A stretch of DNA of 33,197 nucleotides from contig CAMLYL010000030.1 of NCBI GenBank assembly GCA_946491665.1, positions 1-33,197 of the forward strand. Direction: 5' to 3'. The DNA is from an uncultured Lachnospiraceae bacterium (lineage in GTDB: Bacteria > Bacillota > Clostridia > Lachnospirales > Lachnospiraceae). Made by a program: the position numbers and the translations under genes. Shown piece by piece: positions 7,981 through 15,347 of this stretch (positions within the stretch are counted from its first letter, which is position 1; each line of letters opens with the position of its first letter). The notes under the pieces were generated by a model. That model did not search any database and was not told the DNA's origin. It saw nothing but the letters and a program-made list of their open reading frames with translations.

Positions 7981-8009
7981 TTGACAAATGGTAATTAACT
8001 TACTATAAT
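7981..8009 (+). promoter_or_regulatory. Perfect consensus promoter before the ABC exporter operon
   Basis: TTGACA (7981-7986), 17-bp spacer and TATAAT (8004-8009) are an exact consensus match. Predicted start of transcription is near 8016, about 290 nt before the first ABC gene, so a long leader is made. Confidence 0.75.
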
Positions 8010-8015
8010 ACCTCC

Positions 8016-8170
8016 TGTTCGATACATTACAGCAGGTTTTGAATGTAATTGAAAGTTCGATCACAGACAATTGAATCATTCATCAGAGGACTTGCAATCG
8101 CAATTGCAACGGTCGAGAAGATGTCGAGTGCGCTCGGTTTATGGAAATAAACCGGGGGCGCTCTTTTTTT
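8016..8170 (+). ncRNA. Structured leader RNA or small RNA ending at a terminator
   Basis: The transcript from the consensus promoter runs about 110 nt before a strong terminator. In it I see a stem TACATT/AATGTA around 8030-8055 and a TTGCAA-TCGCAA-TTGCAA hairpin near 8093-8110. A TTG-initiated open frame from 8071 passes through the terminator with five Arg codons in nine (about 8110-8136) and stops at 8310, overlapping the ABC start; it has no good ribosome site. The layout fits an attenuation leader (drug- or ribosome-sensing) or a stand-alone small RNA. It matches no riboswitch consensus I know. Function is inferred from architecture only. Confidence 0.45.
8126..8170 (+). terminator. Strong intrinsic terminator in the ABC operon leader
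   Basis: A 16-position stem with one mismatch (left arm 8126-8141, right arm 8148-8163, loop TGGAAA) is followed by seven T (8164-8170). It would end most transcripts before the ABC genes. A second small hairpin, GGGAAA-TGTG-TTTCCC, lies about 20 nt downstream (about 8178-8193). Confidence 0.8.
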
Positions 8171-8306
8171 GTTTTACGGGAAATGTGTTTCCCATGAAAC
8201 AAAACGCTCCGCTTGAGATGCGCGCTACAATGAGCTGTTTTGCCGATTTGCTGAATTGTTATCGGATATTTATGCGGAATAAAAACAGGAAGGAGGATAT
8301 TTTAGC

Positions 8307-10037
8307 ATGAAACTTATTCTGCAATTTATGAAACCTTACCGAAAGTTATTTCTGCTGACGCCGGCGCTGATTATTCTGGATGTGGTCGGAGCGCTTTATA
8401 TCCCCACGCTGGTAGCAGAAATTATGAACGAAGGCGTTTCCTCGGGGAGTACCGTCAATGACCTGTACAGGATTGGCGTCCAGATTGTGATTGCATCCTG
8501 TATATCGGGTGCAGGCGCGATTGTCGGAGGATATACCTGCTCTCAGCTGGCATCAAGAGTCTGCAAGGATATCAGGGATGCTCTGTATCGGAAAACACTG
8601 AAATTATCTGTTTATGATTTTAAACAGTTTGGCACAGCCTCTGTGACAACCAGAACGATATCTGATGTTACGAATATACAGACGGCTATTCTGAATGTGA
8701 TGCAGATGGTGCTGCCGGTTCCGATTATTTTCGTGGTTGCATTATTTCTGACCTTCCATCTGGACCGGATGGCCGGGGTGATACTGCTGATTGTTCTGGC
8801 TGCCGTTATTGTGATTGCCCTTGGCATTATGAAAGCGGCTTCCCCGCTGTTCAAGCGGCTGCAGAAGCTGCTGGACCGTATGGGAACTGTATTGCTGGAG
8901 AATCTTACCGGTGTCCGCGTTATCCGGGCTTTCAACAAGCAGAATGACGAGCAGAGGCGTCTGGATAAAACGTTTGAGGATTATGCCTATACTTCCATTA
9001 GGGCAAACCGGATGTTTGCCAGCCTGGACGGACTTTCTTTCCTGGCAGTCAATTTATTCGTTGTGCTTGTTTACTGGATCAGCGGTCCGAGGGTAACGGC
9101 GGGATATTTTCAGATGGGTGACATTACGGCTCTGATTGAGTACGCTCTGCTTGCCCTGTTCTACATTATGATGGCGCAGATTATTATTCTGACGCTTCCC
9201 AGATCCCTGGAGTGCTGCCGGCGTGTGCAGGAGGTTCTGGATTACTCGCCGGAAATCGTTGATCTGGTGAAAAAAGACAGTGCAGACCAGGAAAAGGACG
9301 ATGTCCTGGTGTTTGACCATGTGAATTTCCGGTTTGCGGACGCAGAGGAAAATACACTGGAAGATCTGGATTTTACCTGTAAGCGCGGTGAGACAACGGC
9401 CGTAATCGGAGGAACGGGAAGCGGAAAATCAACAGTAGCTTCACTGATCCTGCGCTTCCATGATGTGACGGAGGGAGAACTGCGCCTGAACGGGAAAAAT
9501 ATCCGTGATATGACACAGCATCATCTCCGGGACAGACTGGCCTATGTTCAGCAGAAGGCATGGCTGTTCTCCGGGACGATTGCGGAAAATCTGCGTTATG
9601 GAAATCCGGATGCCACAGACGCGGAACTGGAGCACGCGCTGGAGGTTGCTCAGGCCAGCGACTTTGTACATTCTCTGCCGGACGGTCTGGATTCTTATGT
9701 GGCCCAGGGCGGAACGAACTTTTCCGGCGGACAGAAGCAGCGTTTATCTATTGCCAGGGCGCTGGTAAAGAAACCGGAATTATATATTTTTGACGACAGC
9801 TTTTCTGCTCTGGACTTTAAGACAGACGCAGCGCTTCGGAAGGCTCTGGAAAAGGAGACGGAGGATGTGGCGGTCCTGATTATCGCCCAGCGGGTCAGCA
9901 CCATTCGTCATGCTCATCAGATCATCGTTTTAAATGAAGGGAAAATGGTGGGTAAGGGAACCCATGAGGAACTGATGAAAACCTGTGATGTGTACCAGGA
10001 AATTGTAAATTCCCAGACAAAGGAGGACGGTGAGTGA
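8307..10037 (+). CDS. ABC exporter half-transporter with degenerate ATP site
   Basis: A 576-residue exporter half: six membrane helices in residues about 15-300, then an ATPase domain. Walker A is GGTGSGKS (Lys374), the signature FSGGQKQR, and the Walker B region reads IFDDSFSALD with Asp497 where the catalytic glutamate is expected. The switch histidine is replaced by Gln528 (IAQRVSTI). This pattern marks the non-hydrolysing side of heterodimeric exporters such as BmrC/BmrD or TM287/288, so it should work only with the next gene. A strong ribosome site (GGAAGGAGG) precedes ATG. The two genes overlap at the stop/start. Likely substrates are drugs, lipids or peptides; the sequence does not tell which. 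Expression is probably controlled by the leader and terminator upstream. Confidence 0.9.
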   Translation: MKLILQFMKPYRKLFLLTPALIILDVVGALYIPTLVAEIMNEGVSSGSTVNDLYRIGVQIVIASCISGAGAIVGGYTCSQLASRVCKDIRDALYRKTLKLSVYDFKQFGTASVTTRTISDVTNIQTAILNVMQMVLPVPIIFVVALFLTFHLDRMAGVILLIVLAAVIVIALGIMKAASPLFKRLQKLLDRMGTVLLENLTGVRVIRAFNKQNDEQRRLDKTFEDYAYTSIRANRMFASLDGLSFLAVNLFVVLVYWISGPRVTAGYFQMGDITALIEYALLALFYIMMAQIIILTLPRSLECCRRVQEVLDYSPEIVDLVKKDSADQEKDDVLVFDHVNFRFADAEENTLEDLDFTCKRGETTAVIGGTGSGKSTVASLILRFHDVTEGELRLNGKNIRDMTQHHLRDRLAYVQQKAWLFSGTIAENLRYGNPDATDAELEHALEVAQASDFVHSLPDGLDSYVAQGGTNFSGGQKQRLSIARALVKKPELYIFDDSFSALDFKTDAALRKALEKETEDVAVLIIAQRVSTIRHAHQIIVLNEGKMVGKGTHEELMKTCDVYQEIVNSQTKEDGE

Positions 10038-11833
10038 TGAGTGGCAAGCGAATGAAATATGATGCGCCGGAAAATACAAAGGCTACGGTTGTCCGTCTGA
10101 TCCGGCTGCTGAAGCCGCAGCGGGTGAGGCTTTCCGCTGTGGGAGTTTCCATTGTGCTGTATGTAATTCTGGCGATTTATACACCTTTTAAAAGCGCTCT
10201 GGTGGTAGATGCTATCTGGCGTGGAGTGCAGACGGCCAGACAGAACGGAACAGCGTTTTCCGCAGCTCTGGACGGCGTGGGGAGCAGCATTATCGCCCTG
10301 TCTGTGCTGTATCTGATTATGTGTGTATTTTATTATATGCAGGCATTTTTAATGGCCAGTGTTGCTGATAATCTGACTATGAGCCTGAGAAAAATGGTTG
10401 CCGCAAAATTAAATGTACTGCCCTTAAAGTTTTTTGACCAGAATAAATCCGGAGAAATTCTCAGCAGGGTGACAAATGATCTGGATAAAATTACAGAGAC
10501 CCTTCAGACAGGACTGCTGAAATTGCTGGTAGCTGTCGGCACCGTTATCGGATCTCTGGCAGTGATGTTTTACTATAATGTTCTGCTGACAGTCATTTTC
10601 CTGGCGTTTATGGCGGTCTGCATTATAATTACCAGGATCGTTGTCAGCAAAAATCTGAAGTGCGCGGCGCTTCGCCAGGAAACGCTGGGAACTCTGACCG
10701 GAATTGTGGAGGAATACTATACGGGCAGAAATGTTATCAGGGCCTATAATCATGAGAAGGAGAGTATGGAGCAGGTATATGCCGCCACGGAGCTGAATCG
10801 GAAAGCGACACAGAAGGCGGACTTTCTTCTGCTCAGTATGAATCCGCTGATCCGGCTGATTACGAGATTATCCCAGGCGTCAATCGCGGTGATTGCAGGT
10901 GTTTCCATGCTGAATGGAACCATGACTGTCGGTGTGGTGCAGGCGTTTTTCCAGTATGTGAATCAGACGGCGGAGCCGCTGACAGAGGCTTCTTATATGA
11001 TTAACACTCTGCAGTCGGCGCTTGCCTCGGCGGAGAGAACATTTGAACTGCTGGATACGGAAGAGGAGATGCCGGATACAAAGCAGCCGGTAAATCTGGA
11101 GAGGGCGGAAGGAAAGATTTCCTTTGAACATGTGAGTTTCGGATATGATTCCTCAAAGCTGCTGATGAAGGATATCAGCTTTACCGTAAGACCCGGTCAG
11201 AAGATTGCCGTTGTGGGAAGCACCGGAGCGGGAAAGACCACGCTGATCAATCTGCTGATGCGTTTTTATGAGGTAAATGGAGGCAGGATTCTGGTGGACG
11301 GCGTGTCTTCTGTAGATATGACCCGGAAGGGCCTGCGCCGGAATTTCGGCATGGTGCTGCAGGATACATGGCTGTTCGGGGGAACCATCGCCGAAAATAT
11401 TGCTTATGGAAAGCCGGATGCTTCCAGAGAAGAGATTATTGCGGCTGCAAAGGCAGCCAAGGTGGATTACTTTATCCGGACCATGCCTCAGGGGTATGAT
11501 ACGGTGCTGGATAATGAGGGCTCCAATCTGTCCGTGGGTCAGAGACAGCTTCTGACCATTGCCAGAGTGTTCCTCTGCAACCCGCCGATCCTGATTCTGG
11601 ATGAGGCTACGTCCAGCGTGGACACCCGGACAGAAACGGAGATTAATAAAGCCATGCAGGAGCTGATGAAGGGACGTACCAGTTTCGTGATCGCCCACCG
11701 TCTTTCTACTATCCGGGATGCGGATATTATCCTGTATATGGAGCATGGAAACATTATTGAGCAGGGAAATCATCAGGAACTTCTGAAGAAGAAGGGGGCC
11801 TATGCGGCCCTGTATTACAGCCAGTTTTCGTAA
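10037..11833 (+). CDS. ABC exporter half-transporter, catalytically competent partner
   Basis: A 598-residue partner of the preceding half-transporter. Six membrane helices occupy about 30-320; the ATPase domain has Walker A GSTGAGKTT (Lys400), signature LSVGQRQ, Walker B LILDEATSSVD with the catalytic Glu523, and the switch His554 (IAHRLSTI). All hydrolysis residues are present, so this subunit completes one consensus site while its partner supplies the degenerate one. The start is ATG 10037, overlapping the TGA of the first gene (TGATG), with AGGAGG ten bases before; GTG 10034 is an alternative. Coupled translation fits a 1:1 heterodimer. By family it is a multidrug or lipid exporter in the cytoplasmic membrane. 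Confidence 0.92.
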   Translation: MSGKRMKYDAPENTKATVVRLIRLLKPQRVRLSAVGVSIVLYVILAIYTPFKSALVVDAIWRGVQTARQNGTAFSAALDGVGSSIIALSVLYLIMCVFYYMQAFLMASVADNLTMSLRKMVAAKLNVLPLKFFDQNKSGEILSRVTNDLDKITETLQTGLLKLLVAVGTVIGSLAVMFYYNVLLTVIFLAFMAVCIIITRIVVSKNLKCAALRQETLGTLTGIVEEYYTGRNVIRAYNHEKESMEQVYAATELNRKATQKADFLLLSMNPLIRLITRLSQASIAVIAGVSMLNGTMTVGVVQAFFQYVNQTAEPLTEASYMINTLQSALASAERTFELLDTEEEMPDTKQPVNLERAEGKISFEHVSFGYDSSKLLMKDISFTVRPGQKIAVVGSTGAGKTTLINLLMRFYEVNGGRILVDGVSSVDMTRKGLRRNFGMVLQDTWLFGGTIAENIAYGKPDASREEIIAAAKAAKVDYFIRTMPQGYDTVLDNEGSNLSVGQRQLLTIARVFLCNPPILILDEATSSVDTRTETEINKAMQELMKGRTSFVIAHRLSTIRDADIILYMEHGNIIEQGNHQELLKKKGAYAALYYSQFS

Positions 11834-11858
11834 AACAGAGAAAACGGACAACACTCAA

Positions 11859-11904
11859 AAGGCCGGAGTCTGCTTCTGCATTAGCAGAGGAAGATTCTGG
11901 CCTT
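11859..11904. terminator. Hairpin between convergent ABC and ZIP genes
   Basis: Arms 11859-11879 and 11884-11904 pair over 21 positions with a few wobbles and one mismatch around a 4-nt loop. A four-T tail follows only on the minus strand, fitting termination of the ZIP gene; it may also block the ABC transcript. Confidence 0.55.
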
Positions 11905-11917
11905 CTGACTGTACAAA

Positions 11918-12709
11918 TTACATAAAGAGGAGCAGGCTGACGGCCATGACCGCCATACCCGATATCAGACCGCAGATGGAAAGCTGATGTTTTCCGTATT
12001 CCTGCGCCGCGGGAAGCAGCTCATCAAAGGAGATAAATACCATGATGCCCGCGACGGCGGCAAACAGCAGTCCAAAGACCAGATCACCCATAAAAGGCAT
12101 CAGGATCAGCCATCCCAGAAGCGCTCCGGCAGGCTCTGCAAGGCCCGATAAAAAGGAGTATAGAAATGCCCGCTTTCTGGATCCGGTGGCCTGGTAGATG
12201 GGGACGGAGACCGCGATGCCCTCCGGGATATTGTGAATGGCAATAGCGGCCACAACCGGGATGGCGATTTTCGGATCCTGCAGGGAAGACACGAAGGTGG
12301 CAAGACCTTCCGGAAAATTATGTACGGCAATGGCCAGAGCGGTAAACATGCCCATGCGCATTAGACGGGTATTGTTGTGGGCGGATTCCATCCCGGAAAG
12401 CCCGGGTTCATGGAGTTTTTCTTCTGAAGGCATCAGTCTGTCTATGACCGCAATGATAAGCATGCCGCCAAAAAATGCGGCTGTTGTCATACAGCTTCCC
12501 GGCTTTTGTCCCGATTCTGCAGTCAATATCTGCTGGGCTTTGGGAAAAATCTCTGCCATAGATACATAAATCATAACACCTGCTGAAAAGCCAAGGCTGA
12601 CAGAGAGAAATTTCCGATTGGTATGCCTGGTAAAAAAAGCAATGCAGCTGCCGATTCCCGTGCATAATCCGGCAATGAGAGTAAATAAAAAAGCATAGAA
12701 AACGTTCAA
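11918..12709 (-). CDS. zupT: ZIP family divalent metal transporter (ZupT-like)
   Basis: The chosen start is TTG 12709, giving 263 residues beginning (M)NVFYAFLFTLIAGLCTGIGS, close to the ~257-residue ZupT length; GGAG-rich sequence (AGGAGAGGAG) sits just before it. An ATG at 12766 would add 19 hydrophilic residues and lacks such a site. About eight membrane helices are visible. The two metal-site helices carry HNFPEG and HNIPEG, the hallmark ZIP motifs. A charged loop with His (LMPSEEKLHEPG...) lies between helices three and four. ZIP proteins bring zinc, iron or manganese into the cytoplasm; the exact metal cannot be read. It is a single-gene unit, convergent with the ABC operon. Confidence 0.9.
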   Translation of the reverse strand: MNVFYAFLFTLIAGLCTGIGSCIAFFTRHTNRKFLSVSLGFSAGVMIYVSMAEIFPKAQQILTAESGQKPGSCMTTAAFFGGMLIIAVIDRLMPSEEKLHEPGLSGMESAHNNTRLMRMGMFTALAIAVHNFPEGLATFVSSLQDPKIAIPVVAAIAIHNIPEGIAVSVPIYQATGSRKRAFLYSFLSGLAEPAGALLGWLILMPFMGDLVFGLLFAAVAGIMVFISFDELLPAAQEYGKHQLSICGLISGMAVMAVSLLLFM

Positions 12710-12862
12710 TGAATACTCCTCTCCTGTTTTTGCTGTCAAGAGGGCGTCTGCCCGGGGTTTTGCCAATTTATACTATTTTATGCACTCTTCCGGAAAATGT
12801 TATACCATTTCATATAAAAGAAGAGGATTTATATTTCAGGACAGAAGGTAAAGAAAACAGAC

Positions 12863-12911
12863 AAAGCGCCGGATTGACGGTTATCATACCGGCCTGTCCG
12901 ACGCTTTTTCA
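12863..12911. terminator. Terminator between CoA-transferase and ZIP genes
   Basis: AAAGCGCCGGA (12863-12873) and TCCGACGCTTT (12897-12907) form an 11-position stem with one mismatch, with an extra inner stem. The T-tract is best on the plus strand (12905-12909); on the minus strand, where the CoA-transferase operon ends at 12940, the tail is weaker (CTTTGTCTGTTTTC). Probably the end of that operon. Confidence 0.6.
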
Positions 12912-12939
12912 TTATTGATTATTGAATTTTAAATTCGCA

Positions 12940-13596
12940 TTAAACCATGGGCTTCAGATCAGGGGAAATGATCAGCTGTGCCTCTGTGGCAGCCTGAATC
13001 TCCTCTACAGTGAACTCAGGGTTATACTCGGTAAGCACGATGCCTTCCGGTGTAATCTCCATAACGCCCATTTCTGTAACGATCATATTTACCTGTCCCT
13101 TTGCAGTCAGCGGTAATGTACACTCTTTTAAGATCTTCGGAGAGCCCTTCTGAGTGTGCTCCATAGCAACGATTACCTTTCTGGCGCCTACGACAAGATC
13201 CATTGCTCCGCCCATACCGGGAACCATTTTGCCCGGAATGATCCAGTTTGCAATGTCACCCTTCTCATCTACCTGGAGGGAACCAAGTACGGTAGCGTCA
13301 ACATGTCCGCCGCGGATAATGCCGAAAGAAGTGCAGGAATCAAAGAACATACCGTCTTTCTCGATACCGGCCGGCTGTCCGCCTGCGTTTACGATATAGG
13401 GAGCGTCCGGTGAATCGGGATCAGCAGCTGCAAGACCGATGAATCCGTTCTCAGACTGTAAGGTAATCTTGATGCTGGGATCAACGTAATCGGGAACCAT
13501 AGTAGGAAGACCGATACCTAAATTTACAACGTCGCCGTCATGAATCTCTTTTGCAACACGTTTTGCGATAAAAGGCTTGATTTCACTTCTTTCCAT
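12940..13596 (-). CDS. 3-oxoacid-type CoA-transferase, subunit B
   Basis: A 218-residue protein of the usual subunit B length. The catalytic glutamate is in QSENG (Glu49), followed by the glycine-rich GFIGL. Also typical are [14 protein letters not shown], the [23 protein letters not shown] stretch, and [12 protein letters not shown]. Class I CoA-transferases move CoA between acetyl-, butyryl-, acetoacetyl- or similar acyl-CoA and a free acid through a glutamyl-CoA intermediate. Substrate (butyrate/acetoacetate or a hydroxy acid) is not decided by sequence. The start lies one base after the stop of subunit A, so the subunits are co-translated. A terminator follows. Confidence 0.92.
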   Translation of the reverse strand: MERSEIKPFIAKRVAKEIHDGDVVNLGIGLPTMVPDYVDPSIKITLQSENGFIGLAAADPDSPDAPYIVNAGGQPAGIEKDGMFFDSCTSFGIIRGGHVDATVLGSLQVDEKGDIANWIIPGKMVPGMGGAMDLVVGARKVIVAMEHTQKGSPKILKECTLPLTAKGQVNMIVTEMGVMEITPEGIVLTEYNPEFTVEEIQAATEAQLIISPDLKPMV

Positions 13597-13597
13597 C

Positions 13598-14275
13598 TTA
13601 TGCTTCCTCCTTTAATACTAAGTAATCAACGAAGATATGAGGGGTCTCCACGTAATCCGGGCCGATCTCGCCTGCCGGTACGATCTTCTCTACCTCAACG
13701 ATAACAGTGTCGGCAGCAGAAGCCATGGGGATGTTGAAGTTCCGTGTAGAACCTTTGTACCGCACATTACCGGACTCATCAGCGATATATCCCTGAATGA
13801 TAGCTACATCGCCGCGAATTGCTTTCTCAAGCAGATATTCTTTGCCGTCCAGCTCGATAACCTGTTTGCCCTCCAGTGTTGTCGGGGAGCTGCTGTCAGC
13901 TACGATGGTACCGATACCGGTGGGAGTAAGGAATCCGCCAAGACCGGCTCCGCCAGCGCGGATCTGCTCTGCCAGCGTACCCTGGGGCTGAAGCTTCAGG
14001 TCGAGTTCTCCGGCATTGAATTTTGCGGCAACTTCTTTATTCAGACCAACGTGTGTTGCAATCAGTCTCTTGATACATCCGTTGTGAAGCAGTCTGCCGG
14101 TGCCTTCGTTCTCAAAACCACCGTCGTTGCATACAACAGTCAGATCTTTTGCAGTTACTTCGTTACAGATAGATTTTGCTGTTCCGTTTGTCATGAAGCC
14201 GCCGACTAACACGGTATCGCCGTCTTTGATCAGTGCGGCTGCTTCCTTTGCAGAAATAACTTTTGTTTTAGCCAT
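13598..14275 (-). CDS. 3-oxoacid-type CoA-transferase, subunit A
   Basis: The product has 225 residues from ATG 14275, which has GGAGGGA just before it; a longer frame to 14338 has no ribosome site. It shows the subunit A signature: [14 protein letters not shown] near the N-terminus, and the [16 protein letters not shown] loop that contacts CoA. It forms a heteromer with subunit B. The operon is minus-strand, read from an extended -10 promoter at 14347-14354. It might feed acyl-CoA pools used by the HgdC/HgdB-like genes 1-4 kb away on the same strand, but a terminator and an opposing gene separate them, so any link is inferred. Confidence 0.92.
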   Translation of the reverse strand: MAKTKVISAKEAAALIKDGDTVLVGGFMTNGTAKSICNEVTAKDLTVVCNDGGFENEGTGRLLHNGCIKRLIATHVGLNKEVAAKFNAGELDLKLQPQGTLAEQIRAGGAGLGGFLTPTGIGTIVADSSSPTTLEGKQVIELDGKEYLLEKAIRGDVAIIQGYIADESGNVRYKGSTRNFNIPMASAADTVIVEVEKIVPAGEIGPDYVETPHIFVDYLVLKEEA

Positions 14276-14346
14276 TTCTTTCCCTCCTAAATGAATGATG
14301 TAATTATATACAGATATGGAAAACAGGATTTCCCACAACTATTTCT

Positions 14347-14354
14347 ATTATAGC
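14347..14354 (-). promoter_or_regulatory. Extended -10 promoter of the CoA-transferase operon
   Basis: On the minus strand TGCTATAAT gives a perfect -10 (14352-14347) with the TGn extension; no good -35 is seen. The leader to ATG 14275 is about 65 nt. Confidence 0.45.
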
Positions 14355-14474
14355 ATCTTGAATCATAAAATCCAGCAAATTTGTGCAAAAAGTTAAAAAA
14401 AACCATGTGAAAAATATTATTCCGTAAAAATATACTATAATGAATAGGAAGTAACCGAAAGGTTATTGTGTATA

Positions 14475-14526
14475 TTTGACCGGAAATTGACAAAATAGTT
14501 TGAAAATCAAAATATTTGAAGTTGAC
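14475..14526. promoter_or_regulatory. Tandem TTTGA/TCAAA palindromes, candidate operator
   Basis: Half-sites TTTGA (14499-14503), TCAAA (14507-14511) and TTTGA (14515-14519), each separated by three bases, form two overlapping perfect palindromes. More TTGAC copies lie at 14476-14480 and 14487-14491. The array ends right before the -35 of the DUF6465 gene and faces the divergent CoA-transferase promoter. The TTTGA-N3-TCAAA shape recalls MarR/FabT-type sites; the regulator is unknown. Confidence 0.4.
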
Positions 14527-14550
14527 AAGAGAAGTTACTTGCGGTAAAAT
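14522..14550 (+). promoter_or_regulatory. Promoter of the DUF6465-type gene
   Basis: TTGACA (14522-14527), 17-bp spacer, TAAAAT (14545-14550). The leader to the start at 14720 is about 165 nt; I see no riboswitch-like fold in it. Confidence 0.65.
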
Positions 14551-14719
14551 GCATGAGGTTGAAAAACTAAGGAAATAAGCGGGTTCCCCCGGATTTTTCC
14601 AGGAAATCGTTTTCTCTGGAGATCGGGTACTGCCGGGAGGATTTTTGTGATTTTGAAATGCCCGCAACGAGAGTTAGTGTGTTTAAGATAAGTGTATTTA
14701 TGAAAAGGAGGAACTTATC

Positions 14720-15226
14720 ATGGCAACAAAGAAAACTACCGGTGCTGCTGTAGACGCAACGATCATCAGTGAAGAGACAGTAACGACAGATGATAAAGTT
14801 GCGGCAGCGAAAAAAGCGAATGCAAAAGTGAAAGAAGCAGGAAAAGCGGCTGCGAAGAAAAATGCTGAGGCAACCGCAGCGGTTGTAAAGGATACTGCAG
14901 AGAAAGCTGTAGAGAAGACAAAAGACGTAGCTGAGAAAACAAAAGCGGCTGCGAAGAAGACAGCGGCAAAGACAAGAAAGGCCGTAAAAGAAGCTGCTGA
15001 GGCTGCTCCCAAGCGTAAATATACCAGAAAGCCCGTAAAGAATGTTGTTCTCCAGTACATGGGTCAGGAGATCAGCGAGGAAGAGCTGACAGAGAGAGCT
15101 CTTGCACAGTTTGCGGCAACTGAGGAAACAGTAGCTGTGAAGTCCATTACGCTGTACATTAAGCCGGAGGACAATGCAGCTTACTATGTAATCAATGAAC
15201 AGTATACCGGCTGTGTGAAGTTTTAA
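14720..15226 (+). CDS. Lys/Ala-rich DUF6465-type protein
   Basis: A 168-residue protein with a strong ribosome site (AAGGAGG before ATG). Residues about 25-105 are a low-complexity Ala/Lys/Glu region with AAAKK and KTKAAAKKTAAKTRKA blocks, like histone H1 or phasin tails and probably one long amphipathic helix. Residues about 107-168 form a small folded domain (VVLQYMGQEISEEEL ... SITLYIKPEDNAAYYVIN) that I recognise as the DUF6465 family of Lachnospiraceae and relatives. Function is unknown; the basic tail suggests nucleic-acid or polymer binding in the cytoplasm. It is a single-gene unit with its own promoter and a perfect bidirectional terminator. Confidence 0.8.
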   Translation: MATKKTTGAAVDATIISEETVTTDDKVAAAKKANAKVKEAGKAAAKKNAEATAAVVKDTAEKAVEKTKDVAEKTKAAAKKTAAKTRKAVKEAAEAAPKRKYTRKPVKNVVLQYMGQEISEEELTERALAQFAATEETVAVKSITLYIKPEDNAAYYVINEQYTGCVKF

Positions 15227-15259
15227 GAGAACGTGTGCCGGAATGGTGATGCAGATCAT

Positions 15260-15308
15260 ACATGAAAAGATCCCGCAGGGCTGAAAGACCGGCGGGATCT
15301 TTTCATGT
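15260..15308. terminator. Perfect bidirectional terminator
   Basis: A 17-bp perfect stem (15260-15276 with 15292-15308) around a 15-nt loop, with AAAA on the left arm and TTTT on the right arm. It serves both the DUF6465 gene (plus) and the activase operon (minus, ending at 15348). Confidence 0.9.
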
Positions 15309-15347
15309 CTTCAGTTTTTGTGGGATCGGAGAAGCGGAACTGCCGTT

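Noticed and set aside
8071-8310. 79-codon frame in the ABC leader as a real gene
   Set aside because: No ribosome site, runs through a strong terminator stem and has no recognisable fold. Kept only as a possible leader-peptide idea.
14454-14465. AACC-GAAA-GGTT mini hairpin as a regulatory RNA
   Set aside because: A four-base stem is expected by chance in this length of AT-rich DNA, and no transcript start is obvious before it.
14766-15060. Long reverse-strand open frames over the Lys/Ala-rich gene, rich in Phe/Ala or Leu/Ser
   Set aside because: They are mirror images of the Ala/Lys repeat codons; they have no ribosome site, and the plus-strand gene has promoter, start and terminator.
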